DNA from: Enterococcus wangshanyuanii
GTDB lineage: Bacteria; Bacillota; Bacilli; Lactobacillales; Enterococcaceae
Direction of reading: 5' to 3'
DNA length: 64,000 nucleotides
Assembly (NCBI RefSeq): GCF_002197645.1
Contig: NZ_CP021874.1
Location: 3,720,001 to 3,784,000, forward strand
In this document: piece by piece, positions 43,200-52,059 of the stretch
Layout of the letters: the number at the start of each line of letters is the position of its first letter
Numbering within the stretch: the first letter of the stretch is position 1
Translations under genes and position numbers: made by a program
Notes under the pieces: model-generated
What the model saw: the letters and a program-made list of their open reading frames with translations, nothing else
What the model was told of the DNA's origin: nothing
Database searches by the model: none

Positions 43200-44660
43200 A
43201 TGGAACACCAAGATTATCACATTACAGAAGCAGAACTCCAGGAATTCCGAGAGCGTGGGTACAATGATGATTTATTACCTAAGCCGTTGTCTAAACGAAT
43301 GATGGGAAAATTGAACTACTTTACGCTATGGATGGGCTCGGTACACAATATTCCCAATTACACAGCTGTTGGCGGGTTTTTGTTTTTAGGGTTATCACCG
43401 ATCAACATCATGCTGGCGTTAGTTTTAAGTGCGTTAGCAGTTGCTCTTTTTATGACATTCAATGGTCGTGCGGGCTCAAAATATGGGATCCCTTTTGCTA
43501 TGCATTTACGGTCGACCTATGGTGACATTGGTGCAAAGTTACCCGGCTTTCTTAGAGGGTGCGTAGCGGCGATTGCTTGGTTTGGGCTGCAGAATTATAC
43601 TGGTTCTTTAGCGTTATTGATCCTGATTGGTAAAATCTGGCCCGGCTTTTTAACACTTGGCGGAGGAACAACGATTTTGGGTATTTCGATTCCTGGTTTG
43701 ATTGCGTTTACCCTGTTCTGGGTGGTAAATATGTTGATTGGGCTTGGTGGGGGAGATATTCTTAATAAGTTTACGGCAATTTTAAGTCCGCTGATTTATA
43801 TTGTATTCGGTGGAATGGCAATTTGGGCAATTCGAGTAGCGGGCGGAATTGGACCGATTTTATCTTATAATGTAGCGGGAGCATCTCACAATATTTCGCC
43901 GATTTTTGTTTATTTTATGATCATGAATTCCGTTTTAGCTGTCTGGGCAGCACCAGGAGCAAGTGTTTCTGATTTTACGCAAAATGCTAAATCGACAAAA
44001 GACCAAACGATTGGGCAAACAGCTAGTTTACTTGTCGGTTATGGGATCTTTGCCTTTTCTAGTGTGGCTATTTTGATTGGCGGTTCGATTCATTACGGAA
44101 TTCAGGAATGGAACATTTTGAACATCGTTGACCGCTGGGAAAACTCCTTTGCGATCATTGTGGCGATGTTGGTTTTCTTATTAACGACTGTTTCGACGAA
44201 TGCTACAGGGAATATCATTCCTGCTGCCTATCAATTATGTGCTTTATTTCCGAAGAAAATTGATTATAAAAAGGGTGTGCTGTTGGCAAGTATCATTAGT
44301 TTTTTGATCATGCCTTGGAAGCTGATGGAAAATTCAGCCAGCATATTTATTTTCTTGAACACGATTGGTGCGGTCTTGGGACCAGTTGCTGGGACAATGA
44401 TTGCACATTATTATTTTGTGGAAAAACAAACGATCGATTTGGATCAACTGTACATGGATCAATCGAAAGACAATAGCCGCAATCGGTATAAAGGATTAGA
44501 CAAATCAGCATATATAGCAACGATCGTAGCATTGGTTATTTGCTTGAGCGGTCATTTTATTCCAGCGTTCAAAGTTATTTCCGATGTTTCTTGGCTAGCA
44601 GGTTTTGCTTCAGCATTTTGTCTATATCTATTATTAAGAAAATTTTTGAAAAATAAGTAG
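43200..44660 (+). CDS. NCS1 family allantoin permease
   Basis: 486 residues, twelve membrane helices, nucleobase:cation symporter-1 family (PucI/AllP type). Visible: the N-terminal DLLPKPLSKRMMGKLNYFTL, WMGSVHNIPNYTAVGGFLFL, GRAGSKYGIPFAMHLRSTYG, CVAAIAWFGLQNYTGSLALL and TTVSTNATGNIIPAAYQLCA. With allantoinase following 98 bp later, allantoin is the likely substrate, brought in with a proton or sodium ion. AAAGGAGG precedes the ATG. Confidence 0.92.
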   Translation: MEHQDYHITEAELQEFRERGYNDDLLPKPLSKRMMGKLNYFTLWMGSVHNIPNYTAVGGFLFLGLSPINIMLALVLSALAVALFMTFNGRAGSKYGIPFAMHLRSTYGDIGAKLPGFLRGCVAAIAWFGLQNYTGSLALLILIGKIWPGFLTLGGGTTILGISIPGLIAFTLFWVVNMLIGLGGGDILNKFTAILSPLIYIVFGGMAIWAIRVAGGIGPILSYNVAGASHNISPIFVYFMIMNSVLAVWAAPGASVSDFTQNAKSTKDQTIGQTASLLVGYGIFAFSSVAILIGGSIHYGIQEWNILNIVDRWENSFAIIVAMLVFLLTTVSTNATGNIIPAAYQLCALFPKKIDYKKGVLLASIISFLIMPWKLMENSASIFIFLNTIGAVLGPVAGTMIAHYYFVEKQTIDLDQLYMDQSKDNSRNRYKGLDKSAYIATIVALVICLSGHFIPAFKVISDVSWLAGFASAFCLYLLLRKFLKNK

Positions 44661-44757
44661 TAAAATAATTGGATCAACTAGCTATATGATTTGAATAGAT
44701 TAGATGAAATTCTAAAAAAGTAGGGTCATTTAGCTATTAAAAATAGGAGGAACGAAC

Positions 44758-46125
44758 ATGAGCTACGATTTATTGATTAAAAATGGGTTAGTGATTTTAG
44801 AGTCTGGCGAAGTCAAAACAGATGTTGCTGTGAAAGACGGTTTGATTGCCGCTATTGGTCGTGATTTAGGGGATGCTGAGAAAGTCATAGATGCAGCAGG
44901 TTTAGTTGTTAGCCCTGGAATGGTGGATGCGCATGTCCATATCACTGATCCCGGTGGTGGATATCGTGATCAATGGGAAGGTTACATCACTGGAACGGCT
45001 GCTTGTGCAAAGGGCGGTGTGACATCTTTTATGGAAATGCCGTTAAATCAGGTACCAGCTACGGTCGATGGAAAGTCGTTAGGTATAAAATATGAAGCAG
45101 GTAAAGAAAAATTAAAATCAGATGTCGGCTCATTTGGCGGTTTAGTGCCATTCAATTTGACTGGGGGCATTCAAGAATTAGATGATGGTGGCGTTGCAGC
45201 GTATAAATGCTTTATGGCTACGTGCGGCGATCGAAGTATCGATGGTGATTTTATGAATGTTGATGACTATTCTTTGTATGAAGGAATGAAGCAGATTGCT
45301 AAGACAGGAAAAGTATTAGCAATTCACGCCGAAAATGCTGCGATTACCGATAGATTAGGAGAAATTGCTTATAAAAACGGGGAAACAACACTAAAAGCTT
45401 ATGTAGCAACTCGACCTGTATTTACAGAAGTTGAGCCGATCCGTCGAGCAATTTTATTTGCGAAAGAAACGGGCTGCCGCATCCATATTTGCCATATTGC
45501 TTGTCCAGAAGGCGTGGAGGAAGTGACCAAAGCAAGACGAGAAGGTGTTGATGTGACATGTGAGACATGTACCCATTATCTGTACTTCGATCTTGATGAA
45601 CTAGATGCAATTGGCCCTGTTGTTAAATGCTCACCACCGATTCGTGACAAAGAAAATCAAAAGGGTATGTGGGAGAAAGTATTGGCTGGAGAAATTGATT
45701 TTGTAACATCCGATCATTCACCTTGTACGCCTGATTTAAAGGATAAAGAGAATGCTTTTGAAGCATGGGGCGGTATTTCAGGTGTCCAAAACAATGTGGA
45801 TGTCCTTTATGATGAAGGCGTTCAAAAAAGAGGAATGTCCTTGAAGCAATTTGCTGATATCATCGCTGCAAATCCAGCAGACCGCTATGATCTAACGCAA
45901 AAAGGACGGATCAGTGTTGGAAAAGATGCCGATTTTGTGTTGATCAAACCTAATGCACCATATACGTTAGAAGCAGAAGATTTAGAATATCGCAATAAAA
46001 TCAGTCCTTATATTGGACGTGAGATCGGTGCTCAAGTGATGCAGACGATTTTGCGAGGACATGTTATTTATACCAAAGATTCAGGAGTGTCCTCAGAATT
46101 TGTTGGAGCTTTTATCAAAAAATAG
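44758..46125 (+). CDS. allB: allantoinase
   Basis: 455 residues, cyclic amidohydrolase. Metal ligands are seen in order: MVDAHVHITDPGGGYRDQWE (HxH), carboxylated Lys in AAYKCFMATCG, His in AIHAENAA, His in CRIHICHIACPEG, and Asp in VTSDHSPCTPDLK. It opens the allantoin ring to allantoate, the first step of the pathway. AATAGGAGGAAC precedes the ATG. It ends in a terminator, after which an MFS gene follows. Confidence 0.96.
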   Translation: MSYDLLIKNGLVILESGEVKTDVAVKDGLIAAIGRDLGDAEKVIDAAGLVVSPGMVDAHVHITDPGGGYRDQWEGYITGTAACAKGGVTSFMEMPLNQVPATVDGKSLGIKYEAGKEKLKSDVGSFGGLVPFNLTGGIQELDDGGVAAYKCFMATCGDRSIDGDFMNVDDYSLYEGMKQIAKTGKVLAIHAENAAITDRLGEIAYKNGETTLKAYVATRPVFTEVEPIRRAILFAKETGCRIHICHIACPEGVEEVTKARREGVDVTCETCTHYLYFDLDELDAIGPVVKCSPPIRDKENQKGMWEKVLAGEIDFVTSDHSPCTPDLKDKENAFEAWGGISGVQNNVDVLYDEGVQKRGMSLKQFADIIAANPADRYDLTQKGRISVGKDADFVLIKPNAPYTLEAEDLEYRNKISPYIGREIGAQVMQTILRGHVIYTKDSGVSSEFVGAFIKK

Positions 46126-46158
46126 AGCTTGTCGATTTTAAATGAATAATCAAAAGAG

Positions 46159-46199
46159 GGTCAGACATCGTCATGCTAATTGTTAATGTCTGACCTTTC
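46159..46199 (+). terminator. allB terminator
   Basis: GGTCAGACAT pairs with ATGTCTGACC and TTTCTT follows. Confidence 0.75.
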
Positions 46200-46280
46200 T
46201 TATGCTTATCCTTGTGCAACATTTCTCAAGAAGCAGAGATCTTTTTAGGCGTGCTAGTTTAATAAAGGAGGTTGTGAATA

Positions 46281-47516
46281 ATGAACGGAAAGAGCGAACG
46301 GAATGAAAGAGTACCTTATTGGAAGAAAATTATTTACATACTAACGATAGGCTGGATCGTTATTTGGATCTATCGAACGGTTTTAACACCGATTTATCCG
46401 ATCATCAGTGACTATTTTGGCGGAGCAAGTGACGCACAGTTGGGGCACATTTCCAGTTTTTATTTTTTAGGTTATGTTTGTATGCAAATTCCTTCTGGGA
46501 TATTAGTGGATCGAATCGGAAAAAAACAAATTTTGCTTCCCGGTTTTTTATTGTTTGGATTGGGCGCGTTGATCGTAGGAACCGCTCAGACGATCGGTAC
46601 TGTCTTTTTAGGAAGTGTTCTGGCGGGGCTTGGTTGTGGCACATACTATGGAGTTGCTTATTCTCTCACAGCAGAATATGTGCCAGTGTCTAAGCGCAGT
46701 TTGGCAACAGCAGTTGTCAACAGTGGTACAGCGATTGGCAGCGGCTTAGGCTTGGTCTCTTCGAGTTATTTGGTTGGCACGGGAAAATTACCTTGGCAAA
46801 CATTGATTTTCATGACGATTTTTTTGATTCTATTAGCAGTGTTCATGTTTAGTCGCTATATTCGTATGGAAACACCAAAAAAAACTACTTTAGCGAAGGA
46901 TGAATCAAAAAACAAAGAGCATCGTTCAGTCAAAGAACTGTTCAAACCAAGAATGATCTCTGCGTATATTTTATATTTCGCGACGTTGTATACATACTAT
47001 CTGATCGATACATGGCTGCCTAATTTTTTGGAGACGGAAAAAGGCTTCTCAGGTACCTCAGTAGGTTTAGCTTCCTCACTTGTATTTTTCACAGCAATTC
47101 CTGGTGCTTTGGTCTTTAGTAGAGTTGCGGATGAAATACCTAAGAAAAAAATCCAGTTGATCATTCTGCTAGAATTGCTGGCTGCATTCGTTTTATTTCT
47201 GACTGTGACAGCAACAAATCAAACAATTTTGGTGATCGGAATTATGGCCTATGGTTTTTTTGGCAAATTAGCAGTTGAGCCGATCATTATTTCGTGGCTG
47301 GGAGAAGGGGCTCCTAAAGGGAGTATCGCCACGATGTATGGGGTGTTCAATTTTTTCGGGATGTCAGCTTCTGTGATCGTTCCATCATTGACGGGAAAAA
47401 TTTCTGATATCACGGGAACCAAGCTGTATGCTTTTTATCTTGCGATTCTCATTATTTGTTTAGGAACGATCCTATTTTACCTGATAAATCGGTTTGCAAA
47501 AAGTAATGCCCATTGA
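46281..47516 (+). CDS. MFS transporter 2 of the allantoin cluster
   Basis: 411 residues, twelve membrane helices, homologous through its length to the MFS protein at 41775: WKKIIYILTIGWIVIWIYR, GILVDRIGKKQILLPG, SVLAGLGCGTYYGVAYSLTA, GKLAVEPIIISWLGEGAP. AAAGGAGG precedes the ATG. Two close MFS paralogues flank the permease and allB. One could import a ureide and the other export an end product such as oxamate; this is inference. Confidence 0.85.
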   Translation: MNGKSERNERVPYWKKIIYILTIGWIVIWIYRTVLTPIYPIISDYFGGASDAQLGHISSFYFLGYVCMQIPSGILVDRIGKKQILLPGFLLFGLGALIVGTAQTIGTVFLGSVLAGLGCGTYYGVAYSLTAEYVPVSKRSLATAVVNSGTAIGSGLGLVSSSYLVGTGKLPWQTLIFMTIFLILLAVFMFSRYIRMETPKKTTLAKDESKNKEHRSVKELFKPRMISAYILYFATLYTYYLIDTWLPNFLETEKGFSGTSVGLASSLVFFTAIPGALVFSRVADEIPKKKIQLIILLELLAAFVLFLTVTATNQTILVIGIMAYGFFGKLAVEPIIISWLGEGAPKGSIATMYGVFNFFGMSASVIVPSLTGKISDITGTKLYAFYLAILIICLGTILFYLINRFAKSNAH

Positions 47517-47578
47517 GAATATATAAAGAAGTCAAAGCTACTTTTGTGTTTTTAGAAGTATATTAGATGAAGTCTGAT

Positions 47579-47611
47579 CTCATTTTCGTTATACTTGTTA
47601 TAAGAAATGAG
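47579..47611 (+). promoter_or_regulatory. inverted repeat over the ribosome site region of the next gene
   Basis: CTCATTT (47579-47585) pairs with AAATGAG (47605-47611), the latter touching the GAGGTGG ribosome site. Inside are TATACT and TATAAG, possible -10 boxes. It could be an operator or hide the ribosome site in RNA. Confidence 0.4.
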
Positions 47612-47619
47612 GTGGGCAA

Positions 47620-48951
47620 ATGAAAAAGACAGAGAAAATCTATATGGTCGTTCAGCGTAAAGCTCGCTCGTTGGAAGAAGTGAAGCAGGACATTATTGAC
47701 TGGTTGAGCTTTTTACGGATCATGACAACAATTGAAAACTATTGTTTTGGCAATGAAGAAGTACAAGAATTTGACTTAGCAATGATTACAGAGCGAATTC
47801 AAGGATTTACAGAAAAAGAGGATTTGTGGATCAAAATAAAAGGACAGAGTGGAGAATCTCAACTGCATATTTCTGAGCTTACCCTTCATGACCGAACAAT
47901 TATAGATAAGGATCTATTTTTTGCTTATCAGACTATGATCGAAGATTATTTTGATACCCGGATGATCAAAAACGGTGTGTATGGTTATATTCGATCATTA
48001 GATGAATATTTGTATAATAATGTGGAAATCATTGAGAAACGAACATTCGAAATGCCAGAGGAAATTGAGAAATTGCCGAAGCGCTATAATCGGAATAAAG
48101 AAGTCATCGTTGATTGTAACCAATTAGCGGGTTATGATATTTTTTTTAAAGGGCTGTGTTTAACTTCTTGCTGGAAGATGTACTATTCGGCTCTTTTTTT
48201 TCAGATCATTCCTAAACCGATTTTTTTAGAAGTTCAGCAGGTACAGTCGATCACAGAACTAGCGAATAATGTACTTAAGATAACGTTATTCAACGATCCC
48301 TTCAACTGGGAGCTGCCGGTCAATCAAAAATATCAACGCTTATTCAGAGATCAGATGGGGTATGATCAACTTGCGTGGAATAATGGAACTGGGGTTTTAC
48401 GCCCACCATATATTGAGTACGCATTTATTGAAGAGGTGACACAAACTGTTCAGTATCAAAATCATTATTATCAACCTGTTGAAAAAAAGGATGCCACCTA
48501 TTTTGTGACCAGAAGCTATGACGGTATCCACCATAAATATGTTGAAAATCGTACAATAGGAATTTTAAATGCGCAAGCTTATTTTCCTTGGATCGATGAA
48601 AAAAGTCGCAAGATGATGAATTATCGAGTGCTGAATCCTCAGATGGCGCTAGATGGTGGTCTTTCAGCGTATGAATTTTATATCCGACAATTTTTAGAAA
48701 TCAACGTTTTGGATCAAAAGTATGATGAATTCGTTTCTGTACTGCGTTTTTATTTACCACAAGAGGCAATCAAAGAGGTTCCATTAGAAGCATTATGGGA
48801 TAAACTGATCGATGTAAATATCAGTAACTTGAAACAAAAAGAACGATCGACACGTTTTGATCTACAAAAGGCTAAAAACCATTTACGAGTCGTGTTTTTA
48901 GATTACAGTTATCTAGAATCTGTCAACCAAACGATCGATATTAGTGAGTAA
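47620..48951 (+). CDS. hypothetical protein, 443 residues
   Basis: Cytoplasmic, no signal peptide or membrane segment, Tyr/Phe-rich. No family recognised. Blocks worth noting are YNRNKEVIVDCNQLAGYDIF, DDPFNWEL-like NDPFNWELPVNQKYQRLF, and a late RFDLQKAKNHLRVVFLDYSY. Because it follows the allantoin genes it could belong to them, but it has its own likely promoter and a strong terminator. Function unknown. Confidence 0.7.
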   Translation: MKKTEKIYMVVQRKARSLEEVKQDIIDWLSFLRIMTTIENYCFGNEEVQEFDLAMITERIQGFTEKEDLWIKIKGQSGESQLHISELTLHDRTIIDKDLFFAYQTMIEDYFDTRMIKNGVYGYIRSLDEYLYNNVEIIEKRTFEMPEEIEKLPKRYNRNKEVIVDCNQLAGYDIFFKGLCLTSCWKMYYSALFFQIIPKPIFLEVQQVQSITELANNVLKITLFNDPFNWELPVNQKYQRLFRDQMGYDQLAWNNGTGVLRPPYIEYAFIEEVTQTVQYQNHYYQPVEKKDATYFVTRSYDGIHHKYVENRTIGILNAQAYFPWIDEKSRKMMNYRVLNPQMALDGGLSAYEFYIRQFLEINVLDQKYDEFVSVLRFYLPQEAIKEVPLEALWDKLIDVNISNLKQKERSTRFDLQKAKNHLRVVFLDYSYLESVNQTIDISE

Positions 48952-48958
48952 ATAGAAA

Positions 48959-49003
48959 AGAGCCCAAAACAAAACTGATCTTTCGTTTTGTTTTGGGCTT
49001 TGA
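48959..49003 (+). terminator. terminator of the 443-residue protein gene
   Basis: AGCCCAAAACAAAAC pairs with GTTTTGTTTTGGGCT around TGATCTTTC. Confidence 0.88.
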
Positions 49004-49049
49004 TTCCGTATAAACGGTGAGAAAAAGACAGCTTTGTTCTTAATAACGA

Positions 49050-49853
49050 TCACTGAATGATTTGATCACTATCGATCACGATTTCAGCTCCGGTAATGAA
49101 ACTGGCTTCATCGCTAGCTAAATAAATGACCCATTTGGCTACATTTTCAGGATTGCCAAAATCAGGAAATTGAACATACTTTTTATAATAAGGTTTAATA
49201 GTTGGAAATGTTGTTTCTATCAGTGGCGTAGTGCTCACACTTGGACAAATTGAATTCACACGTATATTGCAAGATGCGTATTCATACGCTGCATCAAGTG
49301 TATATGAACGGACCACCTCTTTGATTGCTGTGTAAGGATGGTGTTCATCTAAACCGTTTAAGCCTTCAACGATTGAAATATTTATAATTGAACCGCTATT
49401 ATTAGGCACCATCAAAGGAATGATTTGTTTTAATCCATAAATAAAAGGGCTGACCACTGTATTTTGTAAAGCGTTCAAATCCTCATTCGTTAAACCTAAA
49501 AGCATTTTAGGTGAAATGATACTAGCACAGTTAACGAAACAATCAATCTTACCATACGTTTTTATTATAAATGAAAGACTTTTTTCCCAGCTTTGCTGAG
49601 AGTTGCTCGTATGTTCAAGAGCGATCGCTATCCCGCCATTTTCTTTAATTTTAGAAATAATCGGAGTTAATTTTTCTAGAGTTGTACTGGTACAGATAAC
49701 GAGAGCACCTTCTTTAGCAGTAGACAATGCGATGGCTTTGCCGATAGTGTTTGTAGCCTCTGTAATCAATATGGTTTTACCTGCTAATTTATTCATAAAA
49801 AAACCGCTATAATGAAGCTCATTATAGTTATCCTTTCCGGTTATTTTAAACAC
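49050..49853 (-). CDS. short-chain dehydrogenase/reductase with atypical cofactor motif
   Basis: 267 codons from GTG 49853, or 248 from the ATG at 49796-49794 (NKLAGKTILIT). Neither start has a clear ribosome site. GGAAAGG upstream instead serves a nine-codon out-of-frame ATG. The SDR core is present: ILITEATNTIGKAIALS in place of TGxxxGIG (first Gly is Glu, second is Asn), VNCAS in place of NNAG, and the catalytic SIV..YTAIK with Tyr and Lys. C-terminal YLASDEASFITGAEIVIDSD is typical. So the fold and Tyr-Lys pair are kept but cofactor binding is unusual. Confidence 0.82.
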   Translation of the reverse strand: MFKITGKDNYNELHYSGFFMNKLAGKTILITEATNTIGKAIALSTAKEGALVICTSTTLEKLTPIISKIKENGGIAIALEHTSNSQQSWEKSLSFIIKTYGKIDCFVNCASIISPKMLLGLTNEDLNALQNTVVSPFIYGLKQIIPLMVPNNSGSIINISIVEGLNGLDEHHPYTAIKEVVRSYTLDAAYEYASCNIRVNSICPSVSTTPLIETTFPTIKPYYKKYVQFPDFGNPENVAKWVIYLASDEASFITGAEIVIDSDQIIQ

Positions 49854-49950
49854 GTAATGTTGGCGTAAATTTTATTAACTAGTATGGCTTAAGTGTAATA
49901 TAATTTTTTTAGGAACGCCAATGATATAAACCGGAGAATTTTATAGCAAG

Positions 49951-49990
49951 AAAAAACTGAGTCAAAACAAAACGTTTTGACTCAGTTTTT
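49951..49990 (-). terminator. terminator of the fruRKA operon, bidirectional
   Basis: AAAAACTGAGTCAAAAC and GTTTTGACTCAGTTTTT form a perfect 17-bp stem around AAAAC, 12 bp past the fruA stop. Confidence 0.9.
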
Positions 49991-50001
49991 AGTTTAAATA
50001 A

Positions 50002-51927
50002 TTAGTTTTTGGCAACGGGCTTTTTGACAATACCTAGGATAACGGCAGAAACGACTGCACCGATTGCAATAAATACAAGATATAAAATAGGATGACTTAA
50101 CAATAATGCGACAAAGATTCCGCCATGAGGTGCTAATAAACGAATACCGAATCCGCCAACTAAACCACCAGCTAAAGCTGAACCAACGACAAAACTTGGA
50201 ATGACTCTTAATGGATCAGCTGCGGCAAATGGAATCGCACCTTCTGTGACAAAAGACAACCCCATCACCAAATTCGTCAAACCAGCATCTTTTTGATCTT
50301 GAGTAAATTTGTTTTTAAAGAGCAATGTTGCGATAAAGATCGCAAGAGGAGGAACCATTCCGCCGGCCATAACAGAAGCCATGATAATACTACCACCTTC
50401 TGTTACAGTTGCTGCAATCGATGCTGTACCAAATACATAAGCGGCTTTATTGATCGGTCCGCCCAGGTCGATGGCCATCATTCCACCTAGTAGAACTCCA
50501 AGAAGAGCAGCATTTGTGCCGTCTAGACCTAGTAGAAAATTATTTAGTCCATCATTGATGATTTTCATTGGGACGTTGATCAATAACATCAAACCACCAG
50601 TGATCAGTAAACCAAAGACTGGGTAAAATAAGATTGTTTTGATGCCGTCTAGTGATTTAGGTAAGCCTTTGAACAGTTTTTTCAAGAAGATGATGACATA
50701 ACCTGCTAAGAAACCACCGATCAATGCGCCTAAAAATCCAGCACCGCCAGTATTAGCTAAGGCTCCAGTCGTGAAACCAACGATCAAACCAGGTCTGTCA
50801 GCAATACTAGAAGCGATAAAACCAGCTAAAACAGGTAGCATAAAACCAAATGCTGCACCACCGATTTGATTGAACCAAGAAGCAATTTCATTATAAGAAC
50901 CTAAACTACTAAGTTGATCTTGAGGGACACCGATAAATTGATCGATCATAAAAGAAAGGGCAATTGCGATTCCGCCGCCGATAACAAATGGCAGCATATG
51001 AGAAACGCCATTCATTAGATCTTTATAGATACGTGAACCAACTGAACCATCAGCAGAACTGTCTTCATCAGTGGCCTCTGATTCTGTTCCATGAAAAATT
51101 GGCGCATTGCCGCTAGTTGCAAGATTGATCAATTCTTCTGTTTTACGAATACCATCACTAACTGGGCGATTGACTAACTCTTTTCCATCAAAACGGTTCA
51201 TTTCAACTTTTTTATCTGCGGCAATAATGACACCATCCGCACGCGCAATATCTTCGGCTGTCAATCGATTTTTGATTCCTTCTGAACCATTTGTTTCAAC
51301 TTTGATCTCAACACCCATTTGTTTTGCTTTTTTCTTCAACGCGTCCTCGGCCATATAAGTGTGAGCAATACCTGTTGGACAAGCCGTAACGGCAACCACA
51401 AATTTTCGAGTTGATTCTGATGGTGTTTGAGTTGATTCTGCAAGCTGTTCTTGTTTTTCTTCTGTTTCTTTGGCTTCTTCCGCAGATTGGAACAAATTTT
51501 GAACGTCTTCTGGCGTTTTAGTTTCTTTTAATTTTGCAACAAAATCCGGATCCACAAGTAGACGGGATAAAGCTGCCAATGCTTGTAAGTGAGTATCATT
51601 TGCGCCTTCAGGAGCAGCGATCATGAAAAATAAGTATGTCGGTTGACCATCAAGTGCTTCATAGTCAACACCTTTGCTGCTTCTTGCAAAAAGAACAGTC
51701 GCTTCTTTGACCGCTTTGTTTTTGGCATGTGGCATTGCGATTCCATCACCCAAACCAGTAGAAGTCTGAGCTTCACGTGCTAAAATACCTTCTTTATACG
51801 TAGCGATATCAGAAATTCTGCCACCGTCATACATCTTTTGAACCATTTCATCAATAGCGCCTTTTTTATCAGTTGCCTGTAGATCCATGATCATCACATC
51901 TTTGACAAGTAACTCTTTGATGTTCAT
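50002..51927 (-). CDS. fruA: fructose-specific PTS enzyme IIABC
   Basis: 641 residues with domains A-B-C. IIA (about 1-150) has the phosphorylated His in GDGIAMPHAKNKAV. IIB (about 170-270) has the phosphorylated Cys in VAVTACPTGIAHTYMAEDAL. IIC (from about 300) has eight or so membrane helices, with GGGIAIALSFMID and GGPINKAAYVFG. It imports fructose as fructose-1-phosphate using phosphate from HPr. It is the last gene of the fruR-fruK-fruA operon, and a shortened copy of the hairpin repeat lies just before its ribosome site (TTAAGGAGG). Confidence 0.96.
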   Translation of the reverse strand: MNIKELLVKDVMIMDLQATDKKGAIDEMVQKMYDGGRISDIATYKEGILAREAQTSTGLGDGIAMPHAKNKAVKEATVLFARSSKGVDYEALDGQPTYLFFMIAAPEGANDTHLQALAALSRLLVDPDFVAKLKETKTPEDVQNLFQSAEEAKETEEKQEQLAESTQTPSESTRKFVVAVTACPTGIAHTYMAEDALKKKAKQMGVEIKVETNGSEGIKNRLTAEDIARADGVIIAADKKVEMNRFDGKELVNRPVSDGIRKTEELINLATSGNAPIFHGTESEATDEDSSADGSVGSRIYKDLMNGVSHMLPFVIGGGIAIALSFMIDQFIGVPQDQLSSLGSYNEIASWFNQIGGAAFGFMLPVLAGFIASSIADRPGLIVGFTTGALANTGGAGFLGALIGGFLAGYVIIFLKKLFKGLPKSLDGIKTILFYPVFGLLITGGLMLLINVPMKIINDGLNNFLLGLDGTNAALLGVLLGGMMAIDLGGPINKAAYVFGTASIAATVTEGGSIIMASVMAGGMVPPLAIFIATLLFKNKFTQDQKDAGLTNLVMGLSFVTEGAIPFAAADPLRVIPSFVVGSALAGGLVGGFGIRLLAPHGGIFVALLLSHPILYLVFIAIGAVVSAVILGIVKKPVAKN

Positions 51928-51942
51928 AAAAATTCCTCCTTA

Positions 51943-52000
51943 ATTTAAAAGCGGAACAAATCGGTTAATCCAGTAGGAAATTAGGAAATTGATTTGTGAA
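51943..52000 (-). repeat. shortened copy of the hairpin repeat before fruA
   Basis: In gene orientation: CACAAATC, then AATTTCCTAATTTCCTAC, then GATTTGTTCCGC and the TTTTAAATTAAGGAGG junction. The outer arms ACAAATC/GATTTGT are kept, while the tip hairpin is gone. Same family as 32371-32765 and 58433-59012. Confidence 0.75.
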
Positions 52001-52059
52001 GTACGCTTTCTTAAATGTGTGTATCTTTTTAACAAATTCTTTTAATTGAATTTAAAGAG

